Numbered from the stretch's first letter, positions 16,766 through 28,795 are shown. The stretch: DNA of 47,451 nucleotides from Pseudonocardia sp. (GCA_019244295.1 JAFASX010000027.1:1-47451); one strand, 5' to 3'. Made by a program: numbers and translations. Notes: a model not told the origin generated them from the letters alone.

Positions 16766-17381
16766 TGAGCACCCTTTCCATCAACGAAAGGTCAGGTACA
16801 TCACCGTTGGCACTGACCGACTGATGTACCGCGACGAGGCCAAGCCCCGCCATGTCACCTACCAGAACCTTGGCCACACCTAAGGGCACCCTTAGCAACG
16901 CGGCGACTTCCGCGACCGAACGGGCCTGCTGACAGATCTCGGCTACCGCTCGGTGCTCAACCTGGAGCAACCCCATCTGGGCCCGCCCACGCAAGCTCGT
17001 CGAAACCAGCGTCTCAATCTCCAGCGCGTAGCCGGATCGGGTCCGCCCTCGGGTCCACGTGTATGGACGTACGAACGTCGAATTACTGTCAACTTGAGCA
17101 TACTGATCATCATTCTCGACGGCCCGCTGGTCGTCGTCGGCGACATCCGCGCTGGGTTGCTCGTCGAGGCCTGACACAGCCGGCCACGGTTGCTCCGGCG
17201 GCCACGGTTGCTCCGGCGGCCACGGTTGCTCCGACGGCCACAGTTGCTCCGGCGGCTCCTGCTTGCGACCGCGCCCCCATCGACGCGACTTCGACCTACG
17301 TCCGCTATCGAAGCTGAAGCCATTCATCACGTCGGCGAACGTCGGCAAAACTTGATCTTCACCGTCGGGACCAGTTGCCAC
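16746..17381 (-). CDS. cvnC: Conservon DUF742 protein (CvnC type)
   Basis: 211 residues. The conserved DUF742 domain is in the C-terminal half (FVRPYTWTRGRTRSG, YALEIETLVSTS, EICQQARSVAEVAALLRVPL, GVAKVLVGDMAGLGLV). The first 100 residues are low complexity: a basic patch, then four EQPWPP-type repeats and an acidic stretch. The domain has a winged-helix look and probably links the sensor kinase module to the GTPase. The start is a GTG at 17381. The repeats come from an 18-bp tandem array and may vary between strains. Confidence 0.88.
   Translation of the reverse strand: MATGPDGEDQVLPTFADVMNGFSFDSGRRSKSRRWGRGRKQEPPEQLWPSEQPWPPEQPWPPEQPWPAVSGLDEQPSADVADDDQRAVENDDQYAQVDSNSTFVRPYTWTRGRTRSGYALEIETLVSTSLRGRAQMGLLQVEHRAVAEICQQARSVAEVAALLRVPLGVAKVLVGDMAGLGLVAVHQSVSANGDVPDLSLMERVLSGLRRL
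17181..17252 (-). repeat. Four 18-bp tandem repeats inside cvnC
   Basis: Units at 17181, 17199, 17217 and 17235 are near identical (one or two changes in the last two). On the coding strand they give repeated Pro-Trp-Pro-rich hexapeptides. In-frame copy number changes would alter only linker length. Confidence 0.9.
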
Positions 17382-17434
17382 CGCTGCTCACCCGCCTATG
17401 ACTGTGATCGTCTTAGGAGTACCTGAAGGGACCA

Positions 17435-17854
17435 TCAGCGCCCCAGCGAACCCTGCAACTCCGCACGAAGCTCCGGAGTCAACAACTGCCCGACACGGTC
17501 GACGAGCAGTGTCATCTCGTACCCGATCAGGCCAATGTCGCAGGTTGGCGAGGCAAGCACGGCCAGACAGGAGCCGTCACTGATCGACATTAGCAGGACG
17601 ATACCGCGCTCCATCTCAACCACAGTCTGTACGACACCGCCAGCCTCGAAACAGCGTGCCGCGCCCTGGGTGAGACTGATCAGACCTGATGCCACGGCCG
17701 CCAGCTGGTCTGCCCGGTCTCGCGGCAACCGAGCCGAAGCGGTCAACAACAAGCCGTCGGTGGAGACCACCGCGGCATGCGCCACACCCGGTACCCGCTC
17801 GGCGAAGTTATTGACCAACCACCCGAATCGACCCGGCTGGTTGTCCGCACCCGT
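17435..17854 (-). CDS. cvnB: Conservon roadblock/LC7 protein (CvnB type)
   Basis: 139 residues from a GTG at 17854, chosen because AAGGAGGG stands just before it; a longer frame to GTG 17929 overlaps the cvnA stop. The protein is a single roadblock/LC7 domain ([28 protein letters not shown], then [34 protein letters not shown]). Roadblock proteins act as scaffolds or activators of MglA-type GTPases. Its place between the sensor kinase and the DUF742/GTPase genes is the standard conservon order. Confidence 0.92.
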   Translation of the reverse strand, partial: TGADNQPGRFGWLVNNFAERVPGVAHAAVVSTDGLLLTASARLPRDRADQLAAVASGLISLTQGAARCFEAGGVVQTVVEMERGIVLLMSISDGSCLAVLASPTCDIGLIGYEMTLLVDRVGQLLTPELRAELQGSLGR

Positions 17855-17925
17855 CACGTAGCCCTCCTTCATTGCGCTGGGCGCAACCTCTCGAGCGGTG
17901 CGCGATGGTGGACTGGCGAACCCAG

Positions 17926-20900
17926 TCACGACCCTTCCTCCTTGGTATTCGCGTTAGCCGCGTTAGCCGGGTCGGTCCGCAGCCGGTTCTGTCGGCCCTG
18001 CCGGACCCCCTGCTGGTAACTGGCCAGCCGACCACGTACTTGCTCGGCGTTGCGGGACGGTACCGAGACGGGCGAAGCCGATTGCTCTGGGTTACTCGAA
18101 CTACTCGGAATAAGCTGCGAGCGCGGTTGTCGCTTCGGCAGGCCAGCCGACGTGAGCTCGGAAGGGGCCGTCTCCGGCATTGGCTGCAGCAGCTGCTCAC
18201 CGGAATCCCAACTCGGGCCAAAGTCATCGAGACCATCGCCACGCTCATCGGCGTCGTTGTCACCCCCTTGGTTTTCCCCACCCCAACTCAGTAACGACTC
18301 AGGCGGCACATGGGGCTCGGGTACCTCTGGCGGTACCCCTGGCGTGAGCCCCACACGGGCCTCGCTCGCGGCGGCATCTGAGGGTGGCTGGGACCGCGAC
18401 GGCGTTTCCCAGTTGTCCCGGAACCACGCCGACGCCATCTCTTCAAAGATCGGTGATTCACCAGTGGTTTCCCCGTCAACAGAGAGTCGTGTCTGGCGCA
18501 CCTGCCGGATGGTCTTTGGAACGCGGCTCCTTGGTGTCTCTGGAGCTTCGCCACGCCCCGGCAACGGCTGGGAACGATCGGCCTGGGCGGGCTGCCGCTC
18601 CACCGGTAGAGACTGCTCCGCCGGCCGTTCACCCACCCGCGGCTCCTCTGGCCGACTCGGCCGGTCCAGCATCCGTTGCGACGCCTCAGCGGAGCGACTG
18701 TCTGTCTGCGGGGGAATCCAGGTCCCGATCGAGTTGTTCACGGCTCGCTCCGTGGCGGGGATCAAAGTCGGATCCTGCGGCACCGTCTTCGGCTCAACAC
18801 GGTCCGGCTCAACACGGTCCGGTTCAACACTGTCCGGGTCCGGCCGTCCGGTCAGCGAAGCACCGGCGGTGCGTCGAGGCAAACCACCCGCGGCGGCGAC
18901 CGCTGGGTCCCCACCCGCGGCGGCGACCGCTGGGCTTCCCAGTCGCCTGACCGGTAGGTCTGATCCGTCGCTGGCGCCCGGAGAGCGCCTATTGACCGAC
19001 GCGGTGCTCAAGCCAGCCGACCCACTCCAGGAAGATCCATTGGCTGGGCCGTGGGCGACTCCGTTAACCGGGGTAAAGGCGCTGAACGTGGCGGTACCAG
19101 AGGTCTCGACGACCCGATTCTGACCGGACGGTTGCTCGCCGGGGCGAGGCATCGCACGGCCCACGTCCGGCGCATCGGGCGCGTCACCGCCAGGGAGCGC
19201 GGTGGACACCAGATAGTTCGGCACATTAACCGAGGCGGTGACTCCGGAACTAGTGCCGCGAGCTGGGTCTGAGCTGGCCAACCGAACACCGATGCCATGC
19301 CGCGACGCGAGCCGGCCGACGACGAACAAACCCATGCGACGGGATGCCGACACATCGACCTCCGCCGGACCAGCCAACCTGTTGTTCGCGGCAATCAGAT
19401 CTTCGCCGGGCATACCCACACCCTGGTCGGCGATCTCCACCAGCACCGAGCCGTCCGGACCCTGCGAGCTGGAAACCACCACCTGGGTTTCCGGCGGAGA
19501 GAACGTGGTCGCATTGTCCAGCAGCTCAGCAATCAGGTGCACCAAGTCGCTAGCTGCCCGGCCGATGATCCGCACATCCGGCGGAGTCTGCACGACCACC
19601 CGCTGGTACTGTTCGATCTCGGAAACAGCGGCCCGCAACACATCGACCACCGGGACCACCTGGCTGGACCGCTTGGCCAACTCGCTACCGGCGAGCACCA
19701 GCAGGTTCTCACTGTTGCGCCGCATCCGAGTCGCCAAGTGGTCGAGCTGGAACAGGTTCGACAGCTGCTCGGCGTCCTGCTCGTTGCGCTCCAATTGCTC
19801 GATCAACTGCAACTGCCGCTCGACAAGCCCCTGGCTGCGCCGGGAAAGGTTGACGAACATGCTGCTGACGTTGGCCTGCAGGATGGCCTGCTCAGCGGCC
19901 AACCTTACCGCCTGCCCGTGCACCGCGTCGAAGGCACGAGCCACCTGACCGATCTCTTCTATGGAGGTCACCGGGACGGGCTCAACCGACACGTCCGGCG
20001 CTTTGCCTTCGCGCATGCTCTGCACAACCGCCGGCAGCCGCCGGTCGGCCACATCCAGCGCGGTCCGCCGGAGCACCTGCAGCGGATTGAGCAGCGAACG
20101 ACCGATCAGGTACACCACGGCGCTAGTGGCCAGCATGCCGAGCAGAAGAACGACCGAATCCACCCCGGAGGCGTTTCGAGCCACTTCCTGCGCGGCCGCG
20201 CTGCGGGCCTTGATCTCATCACGCAGCCCCGTCTCGGCGCCGCGCAACGCCTCTAACACGGCCTGATAGTCCGTATCCCAGTCAACCTGGCTTATCCCCA
20301 GCTGCCCCCGGATGCCGACCCGGCTCAACGCGGTCTGTTCGATCTGCTCGCGTTGCGTATTGGCGGAAATGGTCGTCCAACCAAGAAAACGCTGCCGTTG
20401 GCTAGCGTCCAGCCCGCCTCGGAACTGGTTGATGGCCGTGCTCAGCCGCGCGTCGGCGGCCCGCACCGTATCGGCCTCAACCGGTAGCAGCTCATCTCTA
20501 GCGATCACGACCGCGATCACCACATGCTGCAGCGAGATCTGCTCACGCGCGAAGTTGAGTGAGCTCAGGCCGTTTTCCAGGCCACCCAGCGTGGACGCGT
20601 CGAGCTGGCGATCAAGCGCGGACTCGAACACCAGCAGCGGCTCGATCAGCCCGGTGTACTGCGCAATGATCACGGACGAGCTGCCCCCGGCCCCGGTCAC
20701 CTGGTCCCGCAGGCTCGCCAGCCGCGACAAACCGTTCTTCGCCTGCAGGTAGATGACGCCTGAGCCACCCGTGAGTGTAGCCGGATTACCAATCGCGGCA
20801 TTCAAGTCGGTCAGCCCACCGTCCACGGTGCCGAAGATGTTCTTCAGCGCCGCACGGTCGCCAGTACGGTTACTAGCGACGAACAGGGCCGATTGATCCC

Positions 20901-21132
20901 GCTCGTGCTGCAGCGCTCCGATCAGGGCGGACACCCGCTCCTGGAACGAGAGATACCGATCCCGGCCGCTGAGCTCGGTCGCGTGGTGGATCTGCTCGGC
21001 GACCCGCAATACCCCCAGAGCCAACGCCAGGATGATGGGGACCGCGAGGACGGCGGCCAGTTTGACCGGCAGACTCCAGTTTTTCGGTTCCAACCGGCTG
21101 AAACGGTGCGAACCGGACTCGGTGCTGATCAC
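17926..21132 (-). CDS. cvnA: Conservon sensor histidine kinase with NIT domain (CvnA type)
   Basis: 1068 residues. A first membrane helix lies at about 21-45, an extracellular nitrate/nitrite-sensing-like (NIT) helical domain at about 55-320, and a second membrane helix at about 324-344. HAMP follows, then a helix with [20 protein letters not shown] and an HATPase domain ([49 protein letters not shown]). The last about 400 residues are Pro/Ser/Arg-rich and probably disordered, with two short tandem repeats. No response regulator is adjacent; conservons signal through the roadblock protein and GTPase instead. The operon runs cvnA-B-C-D. Confidence 0.92.
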   Translation of the reverse strand: MISTESGSHRFSRLEPKNWSLPVKLAAVLAVPIILALALGVLRVAEQIHHATELSGRDRYLSFQERVSALIGALQHERDQSALFVASNRTGDRAALKNIFGTVDGGLTDLNAAIGNPATLTGGSGVIYLQAKNGLSRLASLRDQVTGAGGSSSVIIAQYTGLIEPLLVFESALDRQLDASTLGGLENGLSSLNFAREQISLQHVVIAVVIARDELLPVEADTVRAADARLSTAINQFRGGLDASQRQRFLGWTTISANTQREQIEQTALSRVGIRGQLGISQVDWDTDYQAVLEALRGAETGLRDEIKARSAAAQEVARNASGVDSVVLLLGMLATSAVVYLIGRSLLNPLQVLRRTALDVADRRLPAVVQSMREGKAPDVSVEPVPVTSIEEIGQVARAFDAVHGQAVRLAAEQAILQANVSSMFVNLSRRSQGLVERQLQLIEQLERNEQDAEQLSNLFQLDHLATRMRRNSENLLVLAGSELAKRSSQVVPVVDVLRAAVSEIEQYQRVVVQTPPDVRIIGRAASDLVHLIAELLDNATTFSPPETQVVVSSSQGPDGSVLVEIADQGVGMPGEDLIAANNRLAGPAEVDVSASRRMGLFVVGRLASRHGIGVRLASSDPARGTSSGVTASVNVPNYLVSTALPGGDAPDAPDVGRAMPRPGEQPSGQNRVVETSGTATFSAFTPVNGVAHGPANGSSWSGSAGLSTASVNRRSPGASDGSDLPVRRLGSPAVAAAGGDPAVAAAGGLPRRTAGASLTGRPDPDSVEPDRVEPDRVEPKTVPQDPTLIPATERAVNNSIGTWIPPQTDSRSAEASQRMLDRPSRPEEPRVGERPAEQSLPVERQPAQADRSQPLPGRGEAPETPRSRVPKTIRQVRQTRLSVDGETTGESPIFEEMASAWFRDNWETPSRSQPPSDAAASEARVGLTPGVPPEVPEPHVPPESLLSWGGENQGGDNDADERGDGLDDFGPSWDSGEQLLQPMPETAPSELTSAGLPKRQPRSQLIPSSSSNPEQSASPVSVPSRNAEQVRGRLASYQQGVRQGRQNRLRTDPANAANANTKEEGS
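18791..18835 (-). repeat. Three 15-bp tandem repeats in the cvnA tail
   Basis: Units at 18791, 18806 and 18821, the last with two changes. They encode VEPDR-type pentapeptides in the disordered C-terminal tail. Confidence 0.85.
18884..18934 (-). repeat. 27-bp direct repeat in the cvnA tail
   Basis: Two 24-base identical blocks at 18884-18907 and 18911-18934 (27-bp period) encode two AVAAAGG segments. Confidence 0.85.
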
Positions 21133-21613
21133 GTCAGCGCCTCCTGCTCATCAGCCCACAGCTCAGGTACACCACACACCACAGCGCGCCCGTGGGTAAG
21201 TCTTTCTCCGGTAGCAGACATCCTGCTTGGCGCATCGCCACTCGCGCGGTGACGACATCGACAAGAGCCGCGGCGGTAAGCCACCCATGTTGACACGCTG
21301 GGGAGGAGTTCAAGGTCGGCCCGTCGTCCCACAGTTCAGGTATCGCGGGCAGTCCCCACGATACGGTCAAAGCCTGGCGACACGGCCACGGTCAGGTATG
21401 TTCAACCCAAGAAGCTCGGCTATGATCACCCTAGTAGTCGTGTGCCTTCAAACAGCAGCGAAGTATAACCACACGTCTGCGCGACCCCCGTCGCGGTGGT
21501 GCATGCGACGACTGACACGAATCCACCACCGCGTATGTTGAATCAGTGAGGCCAGGATGAGGCCGCTTCCTTGGCCTTCGGCTTGAGTCCCCGACCGCCG
21601 GAAAGGATCATCC
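21133..21613. other. Divergent intergenic region, cvnA to XPB helicase
   Basis: About 480 bases. Short frames here lack codon character. A more AT-rich patch at about 21400-21480 probably holds one or both promoters. I see no RNA element, repeat or clear operator. Confidence 0.4.
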
Positions 21614-23275
21614 GTGACCCACGGCCCGCTCATCGTGCAATCCGACAAGACCCTACTGCTCGAGGTCGACCATCCGCGGGCCGGCGAAGCCCGTGCCGCG
21701 ATCGCCCCGTTCGCCGAGCTCGAGCGGGCTCCTGAGCACATGCACACCTATCGGGTCACTCCGCTTGCGCTGTGGAACGCACGAGCCGCCGGGCACGATG
21801 CCGAACAGGTCGTTGACGCGCTGGTGCGGTTCTCCCGCTACGCCGTACCGCAGCCGTTGCTGGTCGACGTGGTGGACACGATGGGTCGCTATGGCCGGCT
21901 GCGGCTAGTCAACTCCCCGGTACATGGGCTCGTGCTGGAGTCGCTGGACCGCGCGGTGCTCGAGGAAGTGCTGCGCCAGAAGAAGATCACTCCGATGCTC
22001 GGCGCGCGGATCGACGCCGACACCATCCTGGTGCACCCCTCCGAGCGGGGTCATCTCAAGCAGGCGCTGCTCAAGGTGGGCTGGCCGGCCGAGGACCTGG
22101 CCGGCTACGTCGATGGTGAACACCACCCGATCGCGCTCAATGAGGATGGCTGGAGCTTGCGCGACTATCAGCGTGATGCCGTCACCGGGTTCTGGGCCGG
22201 CGGCTCCGGAGTGGTGGTACTGCCGTGTGGCGCGGGAAAGACACTGGTCGGGGCGGCCGCCATGGCCGAAGCACAGGCCACCACGCTGATCCTGGTCACC
22301 AACACCGTCGCGGGGAGGCAATGGAAGCGGGAGCTTGTCGCGCGGACATCGCTGACCGAGGACGAGATCGGTGAGTACTCCGGGGAACGCAAAGAGATCC
22401 GGCCAGTCACCATCGCCACCTACCAGGTGATGACCCGCAAGTCGCGCGGCGAATACCGCCACCTGGAGCTGTTCGACTCCCGTGACTGGGGCTTGATCGT
22501 CTATGACGAGGTGCACCTGCTGCCCGCCCCGGTGTTCCGAATGACCGCCGACCTGCAATCCCGGCGTCGGCTGGGGTTGACCGCGACTCTGGTCCGCGAA
22601 GACGGCCGAGAGGGCGATGTGTTCTCCTTGATCGGTCCCAAGCGTTATGACGCGCCGTGGCGGGATATCGAACAGCAGGGTTGGATAGCTCCGGCCGACT
22701 GTGTCGAGGTCCGGGTCACCCTGACCGACGCCGAGCGACTGAGGTACGCCACCGCCGAGCCCGACGAGCGCTACCGAGTTTGCGCCACGGCGCGCACCAA
22801 AGGCCCGGTGGTGCAGACGATCCTAAACCGGCATCCAGGTGAGCCGGCCCTGGTCATTGGAGCCTACCTGGAGCAGCTACACGAGCTGGCGGAGGCGCTG
22901 GGCTGCCCGGTGGTGGAAGGATCGACGAAAAACAAGGAGCGCGAGGCCCTATTCGACGCGTTCCGCGCTGGGCAGATCCCCCGGCTTGTGGTCAGCAAGG
23001 TAGCAAACTTCTCTATCGATCTGCCGGAGGCATCGGTCGCCGTCCAGGTTTCCGGCACGTTCGGTTCCCGGCAGGAGGAAGCGCAGCGGCTCGGCCGGCT
23101 GCTGCGGCCTAAAAACGACCACCGGCAGGCGCACTTCTACTCCATCGTCTCGCGGGACACGCTGGACACCGAGTACGCCGCCCACCGCCAGCGGTTCCTT
23201 GCCGAACAAGGCTACGCGTATCGGATCGTGGACGCCGACGACCTGCTCGGCCCGCCGGTTCCCGAGGTTGACTGA
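21614..23275 (+). CDS. XPB-type DNA repair helicase
   Basis: 553 residues, superfamily 2 helicase of the XPB/Rad25 (Ercc3) kind. An N-terminal domain precedes the ATPase core. Motif I is LPCGAGKTLVG (residues 204-213), motif II is DEVH at 298-301, and motif III GLTATLVREDGREGD includes the family's Arg-Glu-Asp element. In lobe two, VVSKVANFSIDLPEASVAVQ and RQEEAQRLGRLLRP are motifs V and VI. It unwinds DNA 3'-5', probably in nucleotide excision repair. The GTG at 21614 follows GGAAAGGATC. The gene ends at a strong hairpin shared with groEL. Confidence 0.95.
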   Translation: MTHGPLIVQSDKTLLLEVDHPRAGEARAAIAPFAELERAPEHMHTYRVTPLALWNARAAGHDAEQVVDALVRFSRYAVPQPLLVDVVDTMGRYGRLRLVNSPVHGLVLESLDRAVLEEVLRQKKITPMLGARIDADTILVHPSERGHLKQALLKVGWPAEDLAGYVDGEHHPIALNEDGWSLRDYQRDAVTGFWAGGSGVVVLPCGAGKTLVGAAAMAEAQATTLILVTNTVAGRQWKRELVARTSLTEDEIGEYSGERKEIRPVTIATYQVMTRKSRGEYRHLELFDSRDWGLIVYDEVHLLPAPVFRMTADLQSRRRLGLTATLVREDGREGDVFSLIGPKRYDAPWRDIEQQGWIAPADCVEVRVTLTDAERLRYATAEPDERYRVCATARTKGPVVQTILNRHPGEPALVIGAYLEQLHELAEALGCPVVEGSTKNKEREALFDAFRAGQIPRLVVSKVANFSIDLPEASVAVQVSGTFGSRQEEAQRLGRLLRPKNDHRQAHFYSIVSRDTLDTEYAAHRQRFLAEQGYAYRIVDADDLLGPPVPEVD

Positions 23276-23303
23276 GAAGGGGCGGTGCTCGCACCGCCCC
23301 TTC
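23276..23303. terminator. Bidirectional hairpin terminator between XPB helicase and groEL
   Basis: GAAGGGGCGGTG (23276-23287) and CACCGCCCCTTC (23292-23303) form a perfect 12-bp stem with a four-base CTCG loop. It begins directly after the helicase stop codon and lies 16 bases from the groEL stop, so it can end both convergent transcripts. AAG/CTT pairs at the base give a short U-run on one strand. Confidence 0.9.
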
Positions 23304-23319
23304 TTGCGGGAGGCAGGAC

Positions 23320-25076
<1,757 letters not shown>

Positions 25077-25094
25077 CGAGAGCTAATGCTGTGT

Positions 25095-25121
25095 TTAGCA
25101 CTCTCACCCATCGAGTGCAAG
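25095..25121. promoter_or_regulatory. CIRCE operator 2
   Basis: TTAGCACTC, nine bases, GAGTGCAAG: the left arm is an exact CIRCE half-site, and the right arm differs from it in two outer bases. It is the second HrcA site upstream of groEL, 18 bases from the first. Confidence 0.9.
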
Positions 25122-25288
25122 CTGACACGACCGGGGCCGGCGGCGGCGAGAGACCTCCACCCGAGTTGAACCACTTGACCGTGCCCTGGGCCAGGGCATC
25201 CTCCTGTTGTCACGGACGTACAACTTCGGTCGCTACCTCACCGCCCGGCTTTCCCCAGGAGTCCCATCCCACGTACCGGGAGAGCAGG

Positions 25289-26524
25289 ATGCGTGATGTG
25301 CGCACCGTCTCCCAACACCGCGCGGTGATAGCCGCGTTGCTGCCGCCAACACCGGTCCGCGAGCATACGCTCGTCGACGCCGTCGGCCTGGTCCTGGCGA
25401 AGGACCTACGCTCTCCGATCCCTCTTCCGCCATTCGACAATTCCGCGATGGACGGCTACGCCGTGCGAGCCAGGGAGGTTGCTAATGCCACGCCGGAACA
25501 CCCGATCCGACTGCCGGTCGCCGAGGACATCCCAGCGGGTCGCACCGACACACCGACGCTGAGACCGGGCACCGCGCACCGGATCATGACGGGCGCTCCG
25601 ATGCCACCGGGGGCGGACGCCATAGTCCCGGTGGAGCACACCGACGGCAGGATTGTGGATGTACGAATCAACCGACCGGCCGAACCGGGCGCCCACCTGC
25701 GCCGAGCCGGTGAGGACATGCCAGCTGGAACCCTGGCGTTACCCGCCGGAACCATCCTCGGAGCGGCCCAGCTCGGCTTGGCCGCGGCGATCGGGTACGC
25801 AACCGTCCCTGTCCGGCGCCGACCCTACGTGCTGATCTTGTCGACGGGTTCGGAACTGGTGAAGCCAGGGCGGCCGTTGCGCCATGGCCAGATTTACGAG
25901 TCCAACGGCGCCATGCTGGCCGCCGCGGTGATCGAAGCGGGCGGGCGAGCCGAACAACCGCGGTCTGTGCCAGACGACGTTGACGAGCTGCTGGAGACCG
26001 TGCGATTGCAGGTGTCCAGCGCCGAGGCGGGGGTTGATCTGTTGCTCACCTCCGGCGGGGTCAGCGCGGGCGCCTATGAGGTAGTGAAGGACGCGCTGGC
26101 CAGCCGGGGGGTGGAGTTCGTCAAGGTCGCTATGCAGCCCGGTGGCCCCCAGGGCGCCGGCCGACTAGCCGGATTCGGCGCGGCCGGGTTACCAACCGTG
26201 ACCCTGCCGGGAAACCCGGTGAGCGCGCTGGTGTCTTTTGAGGTGTTCGTGCGCCCGGCGCTCCGGGCAGCGATGGGCTACCCGCACCCTGACCGTCCGG
26301 TCAGGCGGCTCCCGCTTGGCGAGACCCTCCGCTCGCCGGCGGGCAAACGGCAGTTTCGCCGAGGCATCCTGGACACGGCCTCCGGGACCGTCCGCGCGGT
26401 GGGTAGCCCCGGATCACACCTGCTGTCAGCGCTGGCCAGGGCGAGCTGTTTCATCGTTTTGGACGAAGACAACACGGAGCACCAGGCCGGCGAAGAGACG
26501 GAGGTCTGGCTGCTCGACCGATGA
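25289..26524 (+). CDS. moeA: Molybdopterin molybdenumtransferase
   Basis: 411 residues from the ATG at 25289 (GGGAG upstream); the frame runs further left but covers the CIRCE region. MoeA inserts molybdate into adenylylated molybdopterin, releasing AMP. Domains in order: an N-terminal part with PPFDNSAMDGYAVRA and RIMTGAPMPPGADAIVPVEH, then the MogA-like domain with ILSTGSELV, IYESNGAMLAA, TSGGVSAGAYEVVKD and LPGNPVSALVSFEVFV, and a C-terminal beta barrel. It complements moaC and mog-moaE 15 kb away. The gene order groEL-moeA-psd-pssA matches the Rv0440-Rv0436c region. Confidence 0.95.
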   Translation: MRDVRTVSQHRAVIAALLPPTPVREHTLVDAVGLVLAKDLRSPIPLPPFDNSAMDGYAVRAREVANATPEHPIRLPVAEDIPAGRTDTPTLRPGTAHRIMTGAPMPPGADAIVPVEHTDGRIVDVRINRPAEPGAHLRRAGEDMPAGTLALPAGTILGAAQLGLAAAIGYATVPVRRRPYVLILSTGSELVKPGRPLRHGQIYESNGAMLAAAVIEAGGRAEQPRSVPDDVDELLETVRLQVSSAEAGVDLLLTSGGVSAGAYEVVKDALASRGVEFVKVAMQPGGPQGAGRLAGFGAAGLPTVTLPGNPVSALVSFEVFVRPALRAAMGYPHPDRPVRRLPLGETLRSPAGKRQFRRGILDTASGTVRAVGSPGSHLLSALARASCFIVLDEDNTEHQAGEETEVWLLDR

Positions 26525-27038
26525 GCCACAAGTCACTGAACGGGGGCAACGCACGCCGAACAGGATCACCCAACTGATGGCAGCCGAGAGTCACGATCAA
26601 CCTCCTTTCGGACGTGGTGTACCTCACACCCGAATCGCGCAACGTTTGCCAGGTCTCGTGCGTCTACCACAGTGGTAGGGGCTCGGCCAAACGGTCCATA
26701 CACAGCGAAAACGTCCCGTTCTAGGTGGACCGCCAAGTGGGCGTTCAGGAATAATGAAATGGCAACAGTGAGTAGCAACCGCACTCGCAAGGACCCGCCG
26801 CTTGTCGCTAAGGAGCGGACGAGCGGTTTCACGGGCCGGGGTCGCTGTCTCGGGGGATGGCGGCTCCGGCCCTTTGCGTTCCCACCCATCTCGTCTTGCG
26901 GCGGCGCGGCTCGCTATCCTGCACTACCACAGCCTGATCAGTTCTGAATTGATGCGGTCGTCGACGCTGTGCGGCGTACCGCGGAAGCCAGACCGGCCAG
27001 GCACCGACCGCGTCCGCTGGAGGATTCGGCACTCGCTG
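26525..27038. other. Gene-poor stretch between moeA and psd
   Basis: About 510 bases. On the minus strand a strong AGGAGG (near 26610) precedes a GTG that would give a peptide of about 47 residues running into the antisense of the moeA end. A longer minus-strand frame ends at 26566 and contains a hydrophobic run LLLTVAISLFLNAHLAVHLE. Neither shows a family. The stretch is less GC-rich than the flanking genes. The psd promoter must lie near its right end. Confidence 0.35.
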
Positions 27039-27782
27039 ATGTTCGATACCCAGCCAGCCGCTCCGGTGCACCACGGCACCGGGTCACCGCAGAGCGGCCT
27101 GCGTCACTTCGCCTCGCTAGTTCGCTCATCGATCCCACCGATGCATCCCGGCGGTCGCCCCATCGTTGCGGCGGTGGGCACCGCCGCGCTGCTGGTTCGC
27201 GCCATCACCGGCCAGGGCGCGTTGCTCGGAGCGCTCGCGACCCTCGGGGTAGCGGCCTTCTTCCGAGAGCCGACCCGGGTCACCCCGAAGCGCGCCGGAA
27301 TCGTGGTCGCCCCAGCGGATGGCCTGGTCAGCACAGTCGGAGAGGCCGAACCCCCAGCCGAGCTCGGCCTCCCACCGAACCGGCTGCCTCGGGTCAGCGT
27401 GTTCCTCTCGGTGCTGGATGTGCACGTGCAGCGCATTCCGCTGGACGCGCGAGTGGAACACGTGGTGTACCGGCCAGGTAAGTTCCTCTCGGCCGACCTG
27501 GACAAAGCCAGCCAGGACAACGAGCGCATGACCGTGCTGCTACGCGGCACTGACGGTCACCAGTTGGCGGTGGTCCAAATCGCCGGTTTGCTGGCCCGTC
27601 GGATCGTGTGTGACGTATCCGAAGGGGCCGAGGTCGCCGCCGGTCAGACTTACGGGCTGATCCGGTTCGGTTCCCGGGTGGACACCTACCTGCCGATCGG
27701 CGCTCGTGTGTTGGTCGAACCGGGACAGCGCACCATTGGCGGCGAGACAGTGATCGCACAGCTACCGCCGGCACCCAGGTGA
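27039..27782 (+). CDS. psd: Phosphatidylserine decarboxylase proenzyme
   Basis: 247 residues from the ATG at 27039. Archaeal/mycobacterial-type Psd: it turns phosphatidylserine into phosphatidylethanolamine at the membrane and cuts itself to form a pyruvoyl cofactor. The cleavage motif is in YGLIRFGSRVDTYLP, with Ser212 becoming the pyruvoyl group; FGSR replaces the LGST of E. coli-type enzymes. Other conserved parts are VAPADGLVSTVGEA, FLSVLDVHVQRIP and SADLDKASQDNER. A hydrophobic segment lies at about residues 45-70. The stop codon overlaps the pssA GTG (GTGA), so the two pathway steps are translated together. Confidence 0.93.
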   Translation: MFDTQPAAPVHHGTGSPQSGLRHFASLVRSSIPPMHPGGRPIVAAVGTAALLVRAITGQGALLGALATLGVAAFFREPTRVTPKRAGIVVAPADGLVSTVGEAEPPAELGLPPNRLPRVSVFLSVLDVHVQRIPLDARVEHVVYRPGKFLSADLDKASQDNERMTVLLRGTDGHQLAVVQIAGLLARRIVCDVSEGAEVAAGQTYGLIRFGSRVDTYLPIGARVLVEPGQRTIGGETVIAQLPPAPR

Positions 27783-28795
27783 AGTCCGCTCACCCGGGCA
27801 TGCGGCTACTGCCTAACGCGATCACCGTGCTAGCCCTGTGCTCGGGGCTGTCCTCAGTTCAGTTCGCCCTGGCAAGCCGCTACCCGCTCGCGGTCGCGGC
27901 CATTGCGGTGGCCGCGGTTTTGGACAGCCTGGACGGCCGGATTGCCCGGCTGCTCGACGCGACCAGCCGGATGGGGGCCGAGCTGGATTCACTAGCCGAC
28001 TGCGTGTCGTTCGGGGTATCGCCCGCGCTCGTACTGTTCATCTGGCAGCTGAGGGGAGGGACCCAGTTCGGCTGGGTGGTAGCGCTGGTGTTCGCCGTGT
28101 GCGCCACGCTGCGGTTGGCTCGCTTCAACACGTTGCTAGATGACACTGAACAACCGCCGTATGCCAAAGAGTTCTTCGTCGGAGTACCCGCGCCAGCGGG
28201 GGCACTGGTGGCGGTGCTGCCGATGCTGCTGTTCCTGCAGTTCGGCGATGGCTGGTGGTCCGCACCGGTAGTCATCAGCCTGTGGGTGTTGCTGGTGGCC
28301 GCACTGATGATCAGCAGGATGCGCACCCTGTCGATGAAGACGGTGCGGGTGCCAGTCAAGTTCATGGCGCCGCTGCTGGTGTTGGTCGGCTTGGCTGGCG
28401 CGGCGGTGATCATCATGCCCTACCTAGTACTTGCCGCGGCCGTGCTGGTCTATCTCGCGCATCTGCCCTATGCGGTGTATCGCTATCGCTGGCTAAGTCG
28501 CCATCCGGAAACCTGGTACGTAGTGGGCCGGCAACGCAGAGCCGCGGTACGCGCGCTGCGTGCCACGCCCGCGCCAGGCATCCACGCGCCCCTGCACCGG
28601 AGAGTGGCTGGCGCTGCGCGAGCCAAGGCATCAGCATTCAACGCTCGGCGGCGCCGTGACGACGAGTCGCCCAACGGTCGGGTCGAGCACGCTCCGCAGC
28701 TTGATCACACCGCGCGGCCCGAGCTGGGGGACCGGGTCTTACCGAGGACCAGCCGACGGCGCCTCGGCCTACGCAAAACCCGCAGGCAACGCTGA
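27779..28795 (+). CDS. pssA: CDP-diacylglycerol-serine O-phosphatidyltransferase
   Basis: 338 residues with about seven membrane helices in the first 240. The CDP-alcohol phosphotransferase signature D-G-x2-A-R-x8-G-x3-D-x3-D is complete: Asp52, Gly53, Ala56, Arg57, Gly66, Asp70 and Asp74. It makes phosphatidylserine from CDP-diacylglycerol and serine, the substrate for the adjacent Psd. The GTG at 27779 overlaps the psd stop. The last about 90 residues are a long Arg-rich cytoplasmic tail (ARRRRDD, SRRRLGLRKTRRQR), longer than in the mycobacterial enzyme and without a known role. Confidence 0.93.
   Translation: MKSAHPGMRLLPNAITVLALCSGLSSVQFALASRYPLAVAAIAVAAVLDSLDGRIARLLDATSRMGAELDSLADCVSFGVSPALVLFIWQLRGGTQFGWVVALVFAVCATLRLARFNTLLDDTEQPPYAKEFFVGVPAPAGALVAVLPMLLFLQFGDGWWSAPVVISLWVLLVAALMISRMRTLSMKTVRVPVKFMAPLLVLVGLAGAAVIIMPYLVLAAAVLVYLAHLPYAVYRYRWLSRHPETWYVVGRQRRAAVRALRATPAPGIHAPLHRRVAGAARAKASAFNARRRRDDESPNGRVEHAPQLDHTARPELGDRVLPRTSRRRLGLRKTRRQR

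Noticed and set aside
26566..26889. Minus-strand frame of 107 codons between moeA and psd
   Set aside because: It has a hydrophobic run and a natural-looking end, but an Arg/Pro-rich start, no ribosome binding site and no recognised family; mentioned only in the gap entry.
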